From contig CM059621.1 of NCBI GenBank assembly GCA_030435675.1, forward strand, positions 5,022,001 through 5,086,000: a DNA stretch of 64,000 bases, written 5' to 3'. Positions 10,740 through 21,851 of this stretch are shown piece by piece. Every line of letters begins with the position of its first letter. Positions within the stretch are counted from its first letter, which is position 1. This stretch comes from Steinernema hermaphroditum. Lineage: Eukaryota > Nematoda > Chromadorea > Rhabditida > Steinernematidae. The notes under the pieces were generated by a model. It had not been told where the DNA came from and made no database searches. It saw only the letters and a program-made list of their open reading frames with translations. Position numbers and translations under genes: made by a program.

Positions 10740-11572
10740 AACAGAGGGTGATAGTACAGTTTGTTGCGTAAAAATCATGTCATCACCGATATTCGGCTTA
10801 GGTTCAATAGATTAGAATAGCATTAACTAACAATATTCTCGGTTGAACGCAGTCACCGTCCATCCCACAATTAATACCATAGATTTTCAAATCTTAGTCA
10901 CCAAATCAAATCATCCAATCGATCGCTGGGAACACGAAAGAAATACTTCAGAGTCAAAAACGTGCCGTGTTTATGTGTTGTGTGTTTGTTTTTTATATAA
11001 AAGGTTCAATTATCCACGTTTGAGGTCTTCCCCACGTTCTCCTTCCTGCGCCAGGCACCGGGTTAGGTCGAGAACACAACAGTGGCGATTATGGTCAAGA
11101 AGAGCCGATGTCAACTGCGAAGCCTTTGTTTCCGAAGCCCGTCGAGCCACCTCAAGAGTTCGTCTTCCCGTGCACACGAGAACACAACAGTCGGCGACAC
11201 AATATATACCATAAGCGGATTTAACCAGCTCTATGCCTTGGTGCGATGAATCGCAAACGAACAGCGACCATCTTTCACAGACAGTTTTTATTGACCATAT
11301 CTGAATTTATCAGAATGACTGTTTTCGTGTAAGCAGTGTGCTAAGGATGTGATTTGAACTGCAAACAATAAACAGATTTATAATAGTATTTTTATTTTTT
11401 TACCGTATTTTTCACTGCATTTGTAACTGGCACAACTTCGACGAATTATTTACATCCACATTCTCATATGGTTACACATTTTGCGGTGATGATATGAATA
11501 AACATATAATGGGCATACAAGTAACACTGTTATACACTCTCACTTAACAAACAACAAGCGTCAGCTCTACAA
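10740..11572. other. Gene-free interval between srh gene and small membrane-protein gene 3
   Basis: No supportable gene. A coding-like block at 11050-11215 contains two copies of CGAGAACACAACAGT about 110 bp apart, but no frame could be tied to a known family. Confidence 0.35.
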
Positions 11573-11779
11573 CTACACCATCACTTCCTCCTGCTTTGGA
11601 TTAAGAGACGGAGTGCGCTGACAGGAATTTCGAGCGTTGCGTTCCAAAATGATCCGTGACTTCTTGCGTCTCGCTTGACAGCCTCTGGTACACATGACGA
11701 TCATCCAAATAACAATCCCTAACAGTATTATGGTCACACATATAGCACTGATGAGGGAACCGATCACAAACGGTTCCAT
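11573..11779 (-). CDS. Small single-pass membrane protein, EEVMV tail (paralogue 3)
   Basis: Single-exon frame of 68 residues beginning MEPFVIGSLISA. It aligns with the genes at 5216-5413 and 6722-6928: Met-Glu start, one hydrophobic segment (residues 4-28), a basic patch (ARRKKSRIILERNAR, compare RKRSRVVLAKS in paralogue 2) and an acidic-to-hydrophobic end, KQEEVMV. A strong TTTCAG acceptor lies 5 bp before the ATG, which supports both the start and trans-splicing. It carries two cysteines at the cytosolic membrane edge (MCTRGC), possible palmitoylation sites; the other two copies lack them. Function unknown. Confidence 0.7.
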   Translation of the reverse strand: MEPFVIGSLISAICVTIILLGIVIWMIVMCTRGCQARRKKSRIILERNARNSCQRTPSLNPKQEEVMV

Positions 11780-12234
11780 CGGAGCTGAAATATAAGCACT
11801 ATGATAAGGGAGTTAATGGAAGCTCTGACAATTCGTGCCCGCTTAAAAGCTTTCGATTAAAAGATTACTCCTTGTTTCGACGTATATCCGCAATTTCTTC
11901 GTTCTCTGACGTTAGGCACGTCAGCGGAAGCGCTTATAGAACGGAAAAAACACGAAGACACGGATTTATGGCCACAAAGATAAATTTGATCCGCAGAGCG
12001 AGAAACGTTGACATGATAGAACGAAAACAAGAACGCACAATTGGATAAGATCGTGTGCCCTATTTCTCCAAAAATAACTTGTTCAACATTATGCTAATTC
12101 GACGGTGCAGGCAGGTAAGACTTTCGACTCTTTCGGTTCCATTTCTTCGCAGTTTAGAATGCTTCTGTGAGTACTACTGCTGTTTTTGTTTCGACCACTA
12201 CACGTGAGAACATGATGAACTGCGCGTGAGCCTC
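11780..12234. other. Intergenic stretch, nothing recognised
   Basis: About 450 bp upstream of small membrane-protein gene 3, AT-rich, without coding signal. Likely holds the promoter of that gene. Confidence 0.4.
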
Positions 12235-12780
12235 ACTCATGAGTTTATTTCTCGTATAAAAGGCTTGCACCTTGCGAGACACAGGAGCGCAAGCCCAAGA
12301 GCCACATTGTCACTTCGTAGTCGCCCGTCTTCTTCTGGCTTCGGCACATAAAAGTAGAACGCGGCGGTCCCATCGGGCGTCAGAGAGGCGAAGAGGCTGA
12401 TTCCGGAATTGGCGCAGATGGTGGAACACAGGGAACTCATCTTCAGCTCGATGTTGCAGTTGAGGGGCATCTTCGGCGGCCTCTCTAGGTGGAACGGGGA
12501 AGAAAGACATCCGAGTGAAACGCATTGTCGGAGCATAGCGGGCGAACACGTGACCATCAGGGCAGCTGGCGACACAAACTTCGGAGTTGAAGCGCTTCTT
12601 CGACTTCTCCGGCTGCGCGGGTGGAGTCGGGCGGCAATGACTGGCTTCTTGGCGAGACGTTGGAACTGCAGCTCCCTGGTGTTCTAGATCTTCTGGGAGC
12701 CGGGGCGATCACTGTACTAACAATGACGGCCGAGAACGACCGCTCACTCAGAAGGCGAGTGACCTCGGGACGAATTAGCT
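12235..12780 (-). repeat. RC-family retrocopy (subfamily 2)
   Basis: On the minus strand the copy runs from a leader near 12780 through a 112-residue open frame (ending 12237; contains LTPDGTAAFYFYVPKPEEDG) to GAGAAATAAACTC at its 3' end, an AATAAA signal. The plus-strand block GGCGAGACGTTGGAACTGCA matches GGCGAGACGGTGGAACTACG near 17402. It shares its 5' part with the copy at 2765-3290 but has a different 3' body, so at least two subfamilies exist. Confidence 0.6.
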
Positions 12781-12951
12781 AGGACCCATCGGATTGGCGC
12801 ATTATACTGAATTTGATCGGAGACAGATACCTTGTCAATCACATTTTATCAATTAACATAAACTCGTATACCTTAAATTTGAGCTTAAACGATGCACCCA
12901 AAGGTCACCGCTTAGGTTATACGTAATTGCCATCGAATACCGAATCAAAAA

Positions 12952-14160
12952 TTACACAAATGTGACATTTGTGTCGGTGACACCATAGACCTTCTCTCCT
13001 GGGATATTGATAACCTCCTTGTTGAACAAACGAGGAATGACTCGTGTCGTGTCCAGCGGTCCGTTCACCATGGACTGGAATAGTTGGATTGCGTCAGTAT
13101 TAGCTGACGATGCGTGTGAGTAAATCCTGTCGTAGCTAGAAAGGTTTGGAATGCTTCCCAAAGTGTACTTCAAGAGTGTTGAAGCAATCTCCTATAATGA
13201 AACAATGCACCCATAGGTCACCGCTGGTTACCGGTGATTCGGCATAGAACGGTCCAAGAGCAATTTTGTTTCCCAAAACCAGCCTTGCGTTACAGGCGCC
13301 AATGATGCTGCCTTCTTCATCGAGCGCAAACTAATAATTAAGTTAATATAAGGTGAAAGGATCAGGCAAACCTTGTTGAAAACTTCGGGTTGTGTGAGAA
13401 ATTTCTGAAGAAAACGAGTGCGACCAACGCCAGCGGCGATAGATTGATCATATTCAGCCAGCTTTTCGAGATCGACTTCTTCAAAGTTCACAACAAGAAG
13501 ATCGTTATTTACAGAGAGTTTCGTCAAATCGCAGTCCTTTAGGGCAGCATTCACAGAAATTACATTCCAATTTGCTCTTTTATCAAATCCACTGCGATCA
13601 ATGTACTTCTCTGCCATTGCCGGTGCTGAAAAAGTACGCATTTATTGACCACTCTGGCCATTGAATCCAAGTGTCGTCGTTTTTGCATCATCCGTCCCAC
13701 TCATACAGTTCAAGAATATACCTGAATGCAAGAATATATTTGCTCCTTCGGCCAATTGAAGCAACTTATCAAACAGGGCTTGACCAAGTCCGTTGCCTCG
13801 GTACTCGGGCTTGACATAGTAAAGTCCAAGAGGGAAAATGCCACGTGAACCATTATGAGATGGATAATGTGCTCCGATAATGCAAGCGGCGTTTCGCCCG
13901 CTTGCTAGGTCAATGGTGATTTTTCGCATAATAGTGAAATAGCTCTACCTTTGTCAATCGCCACAATGAAAGCGAAATTGTCGCTTTCGAATCCTTCAAG
14001 GAAACTTTTGTAGTCGTGTAATGATATCTTCCAGCCCATGTTGTTGTATATCTGCTAGAGGTTAGTATAAGAGTAGTGAAATAGGGTATACCTCAGTAGC
14101 CATTTCTTTCCATACATCGTTTGAAGGGTTCTTGACAAACTGAAACTTGTTGCAGACCAT
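12952..14160 (-). CDS. GNAT acetyltransferase-DUF1248-type protein, gene A
   Basis: Six exons: 14160-14092, 14054-13949, 13904-13722, 13625-13372, 13330-13232 and 13191-12952; introns 37-96 bp, all in phase; 316 residues. The N-terminal half is a GNAT fold: the sheet segment NFAFIVAIDKA, a Cys-rich strand (NAACIIGAHYP), then the acetyl-CoA loop R-G-N-G-L-G (residues 94-99, after GLYYVKPEY) and a helix (QALFDKLLQLA). From about residue 120 (APAMAEKYIDRSGF) a second domain begins that looks like nematode DUF1248, ending GEKVYGVTDTNVTFV. The start is supported by alignment with genes B-D, which all place an N-P motif some 8-10 residues from the N-terminus followed by W. The acceptor substrate is unknown; a cytosolic small-molecule or amine acetyltransferase is the family-level guess. 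Confidence 0.85.
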
Positions 14161-14929
14161 ATCCAGTGTTGCCTTAAAATCCTTGAAATGTTCGCGTATC
14201 TTCGCGAAGCACCCGATAACAACACAACAACTTCATAAAGAAAATAATATTTTGGTTTGAGGACAAAATATTTGGCTAAAGGACAAGTGAAAACGAAAAC
14301 TGAATACCAAAGAAAATTAAAATATCAACAGAGAAACTGACGACGGTGAAAGCGGAACGTGTTTACAAGGTCATTGCTATCGCATTTTTCAGCAAACACG
14401 TGAAGTTTATGACCTTGATAAAAGCGACCTTTGGTCTTTGATAACAGAATAATTTGGTGTCCTGCCGAATAAAGTGGCTGGGCATAAAGCCACTTCAGGC
14501 GTCCCCCTTGGGATTTGAGGCGTCCCTTTTTGTGCTTTGAGGCGTCCCCTGTGATTTGAGGCGTCCCTGCTCGATTCCTTTAAGTTTTCAGGCGTGGCCC
14601 TTTTCAGGCGATTCTTGTGAACCTCCACATCTTTAGCACGAAAACAATTATGTTCTGCTCCCGTATGCGATTAGTTTAGGTTTAGGTTATATCCAGGGGG
14701 ACCCCTGAAACGGCTTTATGCCAGTGGTTGTTTACTAACATGCGTGGAATGTTATCATTCAACGCATACGCCGTGTTAATGTACTGGGTTTGTGCATTGG
14801 AAATGGCCAATCATTTATGTGATTATTTAATGACACAAAACACAAAGAGTTCAGTCAAGGTATTCACATTCCTATTCCTCAGCTCTTCGCTTTTCTGAGG
14901 CCAGCGCACACTGATTGCCGCGTTCTACT
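14161..14929. other. Upstream region of gene A with a short minisatellite
   Basis: At 14498-14570 a unit of about 20-23 bp, TTTGAGGCGTCCC, occurs four times with variable spacers. The rest shows no gene. The short frame across the repeat is not called. Confidence 0.5.
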
Positions 14930-15030
14930 CTAATGCCCTGTGCCGAAGCCAGAAGAAGACGGGCGACAACGGAGTGACAATGTGGCTCTTGTTACTATAA
15001 AAATTTCGCAAGGTGTAAGTTGTAAATTCG
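14930..15030 (+). repeat. RC-family 3' fragment (subfamily 2)
   Basis: CCGAAGCCAGAAGAAGACGG, then GACAATGTGGCTCTTG and GCAAGGTG, match the reverse complement of 12245-12340. Truncated at both ends. Confidence 0.6.
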
Positions 15031-15171
15031 TCCTTTCCGATGGTGCAAGGAAACGAAGAAAACTGTCAATCCGAAAGGACTTGCTTTAAATCTACATGTA
15101 TAGGCGTCAGCTGGAACCACACTAACTGTCAATATACACTTCTTGACGCCTGACGCTTCAAGGACACAACC

Positions 15172-16396
15172 TTAAGCGCTAACAGTCACACTGACTGTCA
15201 CAGTAACTGACTTCTTGCGACGAAACATCTCTCGAACGGCCTTCCTGTATGGCGCAATGAGGAGGATCACTGCACACGAGTTTAGCACAGAGTGTACACT
15301 CATGGAAAACACCATTACCATAATTGCATCTAAACGCATTAAAAGTACAGAAACAGAATCACAACATACATCTCAAACAACCAAAATTAAAAAGCAAGTC
15401 GAGCGTGACAGTACATATCGGCGCTGCGTATAGAATTAACGGCGTCGTTGTCTAAACTAACCATTCTATATGAAACAGCGAATAGCTTCATTACCTGCAC
15501 GATGAGTGCTTTCATGAGTTGGACTTGCATAGAATAGGTAGCAGCTGACATAGATGGACGAAGAGCGCGGAGTTGTTTCATGATGCCGACAATGCACAGC
15601 ACCATAAATGTCACTACAAGAATGATGTATAAAGACAATGCAGCACCGATGACCATGATTCCTTCCTTTTTGGGTCCGAACAATAAAGAGTTGCCCAAGA
15701 CATCCACAAGCTCTGCGTCCTCCTGAAAATTGCATATAGTCTTGGACAGAGATAAGTGGCCCACATTTAGCACAATCCTATTAAAGTCCTCTTTAGGAAG
15801 AACTGCATGAATGGCAACACAGAACAGCGCTCCTGGAAGAACTACAACTACCACAGCGGTAGCAAGTCGATAGTGTATTGGCTCAGGCTGCCACCCAATG
15901 AGACGGAAGTTGTGGCTCAAAGATTGATACCGAAAGAAGAAAGCGATACACAGACCTGCAAAACATTCTACGACGCAGAATATACATACAGCCTGAAACA
16001 TCTCTAGACTGTAGGGGAACATTTCATTCACATACACAACAGACAGTCCCACCAAAAGGGCTGGTCAACGAGGCGAGTCCAGCTAGATACAAAGCAATAG
16101 TTTTTGTTGGTGTTGGTGTCGGGATTATAATTGTGTCCATTGTAATGTCGCTCATGAATACCCAGAACTGCACAAGGCTTACGACTTAGTGCTAATGGTT
16201 CACTTACCGAAATGTTAAACATAACGTACTTATATACTCCCAACTGGCTTGGCGACATTTTAACAATGAAATACATCGTGAAAAGATTTATTGGTATACA
16301 TAACGCGACGCAAGCAAGTGTAATGTTGCGGAAGACGATTAACATAGGGTCGATCATCATAAATTTCGAATTGTTTTGAAAGGCAATGCGAAACAC
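15172..16396 (-). pseudogene. Decayed tandem copy of the srh-like receptor
   Basis: It aligns along its whole length with the gene at 9362-10586: exon 1 16396-16208, exon 2 from 16170 to about 15495, last exon 15329-15172 ending in PYRKAVREMFRRKK. Three lesions are visible. After the VCCVCE region a codon that is TTA in the intact copy is TGA (near 16029). About 25 bp later an extra A in TCTAGAGATGTTTC shifts the frame (intact copy TCTAGAGTGTTTC, near 15998). The donor used by the intact gene, ATATGGTTTG, is ATATAGAATG here. Remaining frame and conserved splice sites show it died recently. A tiny intron removing the first two lesions was tested and does not keep phase. Confidence 0.75.
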
Positions 16397-16439
16397 TGAA
16401 CACTGAATACATATATGTCAGTATTTTAATTTATTCAAT

Positions 16440-16570
16440 TATCGTTTCTGTTCAAACAATAGAATAATAGTTTTTGCAGCTGAAATCAGTGTTCTTTGTC
16501 TTCCTATTACTGTTTTCGTCGTCTGAGATTCAATTATGCGGTTGGCACCAAAACTGTGAAGTTACCATAG
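16440..16570 (-). promoter_or_regulatory. Duplicated srh upstream block with CAGCTG core
   Basis: Matches 10620-10720: AGAATAATAGTTTTTGCAGC then TGAAATCAGT and TTGTCTTCCTATTACT. The CAGCTG lies at 16477-16482, about 80 bp before the ATG of the decayed receptor. A third lone copy (CAGCTG at 16808-16813) follows at 16785-16850 with no receptor attached. Confidence 0.4.
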
Positions 16571-16866
16571 AAGCTTGCTTCTTCATGTCAAATGAAAACA
16601 TGGGGTGCAGTTTTTATTATAAAACAAAGGGTTAACAATTTTAAAGATCATGCCCTCAGCGATATTCGGCTGCCAGCAAAAGATGGAACAACTCTTTCTG
16701 TCGGTTTTCCCAGAATTTAGAAGACTCATATGCCAGTCATTTGCTAGAGTTGTAATGTATTTAATTATTTTTTATTGTTGATTCATTGTATAGAATAACA
16801 GTTTTTTCAGCTGAAATCAGTGGTCTTTGTTACTTCTTGTTACTCATATTCCAATCTTGTTTACTA

Positions 16867-17961
16867 TTGGGTTGAGTCGTTGAAGATTTCGCATAGCGCA
16901 AAAATGTCATATTTTCGCAATATTAACGTCCTTGGTGAAATGAATGGGCGCGTTGTGGACTACAGTAAATTCTCACCCTTCACTATGATTGACGACTTGT
17001 CCTTTGCATTCCTCTTGACATTGGAGGTCTATTCTGTTCTGATGGCCATTTTTTTGGCGCCTCGATTTTTTTTTTACACGATTTTTCTTCCCGAATCAAC
17101 GGCTTACGCCGTGCAGGATGTCTCATATATGCACAAAGAAGAACATAGTCACACCGTGGTCGCTGATTTTCTTCTGATTTCGGTGGAGCAGACGAATCCG
17201 AATAGAATGCAACGTTCCCATTAGTTTGCGCGGGCATCGAAGTCGTGAAGAGCTGATTCCGGAAGTGGAATAGCGGTGGAGCAGAGCCAACGGAGCGGAG
17301 AGTCATCTTCGGTTCGGCTGGCCGCGCGGACTTCGGAGTTGCAACGCTTCTTCGGCTTCTCTGGCGGCGCGGGTAGAGTAGGGCGGTCATGACGGGCTTT
17401 TTGGCGAGACGGTGGAACTACGGCTCCCTGGTGTTCCAAGCCTTCTGGGAGCCGCCAACAACGACGGCCGAGAACGACCGCTCACTCAACTCATTCGGCT
17501 CAGACAGCCACAGACAGAGAGCGAGTGGACGACCCGACCGATCGCTGGGGGCACAAATGAAAGACCTTTTTTTTTGGCGCCTCGAAATGACAAAATGCCC
17601 ACTGATGTAGGGGCTTCCTACAGTATTAATTGTGTGATGGACGGTGACTGCCTTCAACCACGAACATCGTTAGGTCTTACCTACCGAACGCTCGTACCGC
17701 TGTGTTCGTCACACATCGTAACATAAGCTAATCTCAAAAAAACGGAATCGCCAAATCAAGATGTTCTCTTAACTCCAACGTTTCCAATAGGTTAAGTACC
17801 ATAACAGGTGATAGATTCAGTAGATTAGACTGAATAATGTCCGTGGCTGAAAGTAGAGTTCGCTCTAGCCAACAACGTGCCCATCGGTTGTGCCCTATGA
17901 GTAAACATTGCGAAATTCTGGCATGTTAATATCATTGGTCATTTTCAATGCGCCAGCTCAA
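16867..17961. mobile_element. Mariner-like element (family 1), interrupted
   Basis: Left end TTGGGTTGAGTCGTTGAA and inverted right end TTGAGCTGGCGCATTGAA, both next to TA. Interior blocks 16981-17064 and 17585-17740 match 240-460 of the element at 121-1037. The block is split at 17065-17568 by a retrocopy with a target-site duplication. No transposase frame survives. Confidence 0.65.
17065..17568 (-). mobile_element. RC-family retrocopy with poly(A) and 16-bp target-site duplication
   Basis: TTTTTTTGGCGCCTCG occurs at 17049-17064 and again at 17569-17584. The inserted 504 bp begins on the plus strand with a T-run (poly(A) on the minus strand). The homologous unoccupied site is visible in the element at 121-1037, near 300-320. 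These are the marks of target-primed retroposition by a LINE-type machinery. The body matches 12235-12780. Confidence 0.8.
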
Positions 17962-18520
17962 TAGTAAAATGCAACAGTCGAATGACGTACGGCACTTAAA
18001 ATGCCTTACCCCTGATCGAAAACCGAAAAAATTTTGGTGTAATGTTTGACCTCTTTGTCTTATTTTGAAGGATTTCCGCTGATGTTGTCATTTGTAGATG
18101 AGTGGAAATAACGATAAGATGTTATAAGTGTGTGTCGCGTTCGTGGCAGTGATGACGAAGACCAGCAGATCGATAGGATAACGCGAGGCAGCCAGTTGTC
18201 TTTTTGTTTCTGTCTCCCAATGGAATCCTTCGTTTAATCCATAAGAAGTTGTCCTCTCGCCAATTTGCATGGAAGCAGTTTCAAATTATCTACGACGAGT
18301 CTTTTCAATACGCAGTTGAGCTTGCAATCTCTGTCTGTCCGAATTGATGTCTCGGTTAGTGTCCAGATCCAAACTCGACCAATTTCTTAGGCATTCTTGT
18401 CATTCATCTTCCCCCTGTCTCCTGAAAAAATATACCCTGTATTTACACTGAAGTTCTTTATTGTTCACGACTGACCCATATACATGTTACATGTAGCCGA
18501 CACATGTAGCACGTAACCAA
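17962..18520. other. Intergenic, nothing recognised
   Basis: About 560 bp downstream of GNAT gene B without a supportable gene. Confidence 0.4.
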
Positions 18521-20389
18521 CTAGATGAAACTAGTGTCAGTTTCAGTAATAGCGTACACCTTGTCCCCTGAAGAATCGATGATTTGCTTATCAAACTGCC
18601 TGGGCATGAGACGATCGGTGTTGACTTCTCCGTTCACCATTTTCTTGAACATTTCCATACCGGCTTTGTTCTCGCTGGAGATGTAGGCAACCAGCTGGTT
18701 CCGGCTCAAGAAATCAGGGACAGATTCAAGGGTGTGTCTCATAAGTGATGAAGCGATGTCCTAAAATAGACGTTAACATGATCAAAGACTTTTTCCGCAT
18801 ACCGCACTGTCAGCGTAAAAAGGTCCAAGAACTACGTGGTTTCCGCACACAATGCGCGCATTGCAATACCCCACAACATTTCCAACCTCATTGATAGCAA
18901 ACTGCAAAAATACAGAAATGATTCAGTTATTCAGAAGAATGATTCACCTTGTTGAACGAGTCGTCTTGAGTTAGCCACCTTTGCAAGAATTCGATCCTTG
19001 ATATTCCTCCGCCAACAGAACGATCGTACTCATCCAGTTCTTCAAGTTCAACTCCGTTGAGGTCCACTACGCTGACATCGGGAAAGACGTCAATTTTCGA
19101 AATATCGCAATCCTTTGCTTGGGCCACTATGGCGACCAGCGACCATGGGCTGAACTGGTCGAATCCGCTTCTTTCCGCGTATTTTTTCGCCATTACCGGA
19201 GCTGAAATTCCACAAGGTTTAAGTTGTGATTAATTATTAAATATTAGTTATTACATTAAATAGAATAAATTATTAAATTAAATTGCAAGTTTTAATTTCA
19301 ATTTAGATTTACCTTATGCAATAAAAATGTAATATAACAAAAGTATCATGGTGATAGGCCGATAGCTTATCTAACATCTGTCCGTTTAGGACAGATAATA
19401 GCATAATCGGCATAAACACGGACGGCCACGAACACGAATTTTAAAAAACTTCTCAAAGACCTTCTTTCTGCTGAAAACTTTTTTTTTCAAACAATCATTA
19501 TAGACTATTGTTTGCCGGGTTCTAATTGTCATTGAATTTTCGCCATGGTATGCTCATTTTGATGCGTTACAGAACTTTTGCGCCATCCTGTACTAAACAA
19601 ACACACACATATGCTGGAGAGGCATTGTACAGGGCTATTCTTTCAGTAAGCTTTTTGGGGCAAAGTGTGACTCCCTTCTGAGTTCTTTAAAACGTTGTGT
19701 CAGCGCTTCTGCACATTTTGAACTCATAGTTGCGGGCTTAGCGAAGCACAAAGGAACATTTCATCTCGGAGGGACGGCTTTCTACCCGCATAATAAATCA
19801 AAATCCGAAATTAAATCATAACTCATCAGTTTTCATGTGCTATGTTCTAGCAAGAAGTGATACATAAGAGCGTGGAAAAAGGCAAGCAGATGCTACCCGA
19901 ATGTTTCAAAAAATCGGCTTTCAAAACCGAGATACTCACCCGCATTCAAGAATCGATTGGTTCCGTTGGCTATTTTGGTCAGTTCATCGAATAGTATTCT
20001 TCCTAATCCGAGGCCACTTGCTCGAAGCTCAGGATGAGTGTAGTACATTCCGATCGTATACAGCTGAGGCGATCCATTTTGTTTCGGAAATAGAGCACCA
20101 CAAATGCACGATGCTGGTTTGCCAGTTGCTACAAATATCGGTAAATGGCTCAGTAAATGGTTTCCTGAACGCACCTTTATCAATTGCCACGAGGAATTTA
20201 AAGTTCTCCGTCCCGTAGCCATCAAGATAGCATTGGTAGTCGTGGAATGACATCTTCCACGACAGTTCATCATGAATCTACGAATTTCTATCTTTCCTCT
20301 ATTCGCGATCATTAAATTACCTGGGTGACAATCTCTTCCCACATTTTCTGTGGTGGATTTACTACGAGCTCATAAGAGTCAGGAAGCAT
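18521..20389 (-). CDS. GNAT acetyltransferase-DUF1248-type protein, gene B
   Basis: Six exons: 20389-20321, 20277-20175, 20128-19940, 19201-18948, 18901-18803 and 18760-18521; all junctions in phase; 317 residues. Exon lengths (69, 103, 189, 254, 99, 240) are nearly those of gene A (69, 106, 183, 254, 99, 240). GNAT marks: NFKFLVAIDKA, then the acetyl-CoA loop R-A-S-G-L-G-L-G after MYYTHPEL. The DUF1248-like half begins APVMAKKYAERSGF and ends AITETDTSFI. ATG at 20389 follows a TTTGCAG acceptor-like site by 7 bp, a probable trans-splice site. Intron 3 (19939-19202, 738 bp), which separates the two domains, is far longer than the others; no gene or repeat was recognised in it. Confidence 0.87.
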
Positions 20390-20599
20390 GGCCGATCTGC
20401 AAAGCTTTGAAATGAATCGTAAAAAGGCAAACGAGAGGAGCGGGGATAGAGCAAACGATCACGTGATTTTGCAATAGCGGCGACCTTCACATCATCAAAT
20501 AAATGTGACAAAGTGAGCGATGTGAGATCGACCCGCTCGCTGCGACTCAGCTGCACTTTTCCAATCGGCGGGCAGGCTGTAAAATTAAATGATCACTTT

Positions 20600-21851
20600 T
20601 AAAGATAAGGGCGCTGATCTATGATGCATGAGACGTGACCGTCATCTCTATTAACCAGCACATGACAAATTTAGCAATACAATATAAATACAGAGTAATA
20701 CAACATCCGCTAATACATAAATATCTCATAAGTGTCCGCATCTTTATGTGAGTAGCAATTACACTGATGGATGGTGCTTCCACTGTCATGACTCCCCTGA
20801 AGCACAACTTTCATCTCCTACTGTAATAACTTCTTCAACTAGGTTAAAATGTGTGAGTTAGCGTTAATAAGAGAAAATTAGATTTGCAGCACGTCATCCT
20901 CTGAAATACCGTTGACATGATCAGCTGTTCTCCATCTACGATTAATTAAAAATCGCTCGACTATAGTGCAGGCAGCTGGGAAACAAATGTATTGTTTCAT
21001 TAGGAAGACAAACGCCATTCCACAGACTAAGAAATTGTACCTACGTGTCACCGAAAAGACAAGAGACTAGAGACGGGACAAGAGTACTTGCCTTACGCCG
21101 TCCAGACATGCAGCACACCGTAGTCACTTCTTCTCGTTTGGCTTGAACGACATCATTTAAATGTGGTGATCCATATCTCATTAGAAAAGGGAAAACCGGT
21201 AAAAGCAAAGCGGATCAGGATGTTCTTTGAAAGACGTTGGGACTGTGGCAACCCTAGTGTTCCAGACCTTCTGGGGGGTGATGGGATCAGGACGTCGGCC
21301 GAGAACGATCGCTCACTGAACTCATTTCTGACAGAACGAACGGACGGTTCTACACATGGCCACCGACACAAACGATATACACACCTTCAGATACGCTGAC
21401 GTGACACTGATGTTGCTTTTCAGAACAAAATAAATCGTACGACATGTGACTCACGTTTGTCTTCGTAACAAAAGACGAGTGTATCGATGTAAGATCGACA
21501 CTCATACAATATACCGCGTTCTGAAAACATGTATTGTATTCTTCCCTTTATTGGCTAGTTGTCAGTATAACAATTCGTTACGCCTCGTCGATGATGCCAC
21601 AGGTTATGCAAACTTCTTGTGCGTCGTTCTTGACTCATATCACAACATTCCGCATCATAGATGTAGTAGTGACGTTATATTTGCTTTTCGGTGTTCAGCA
21701 CAGCTCACTCTGTGGGACTGACCGACACATTGTCGACCATATTGAGCTGACCTAGTTTGCCGGCGGAATTTCCCACAGACCTTAATGAAGTTGGTTTTTT
21801 GTTATTTCGAAACATGTTTCGCCGAAACAGTCAATATATTCAGATTTTCAG
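20600..21851. other. Intergenic region with one RC-family fragment
   Basis: The block 21210-21360 carries the RC leader (minus orientation: GACGTTGGGACTGTGGCAAC and GCCGAGAACGATCGCTCACT, compare 17470-17490). The remainder, including short frames at 21446-21755, shows no supportable gene. Confidence 0.45.

Noticed and set aside
11050..11215. Coding-like block with repeated CGAGAACACAACAGT
   Set aside because: Three frames are similarly open, none matches a known family, and the internal repeat explains the pattern.
15330..15494. Extra TM6 exon inside the last intron of the srh copies
   Set aside because: All three frames were read in both copies; none encodes a hydrophobic segment with matching splice phases.
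16000..16040. Tiny intron rescuing the decayed srh copy
   Set aside because: All GT-AG pairs tried are under 40 bp or break the reading phase, so decay is the simpler reading.
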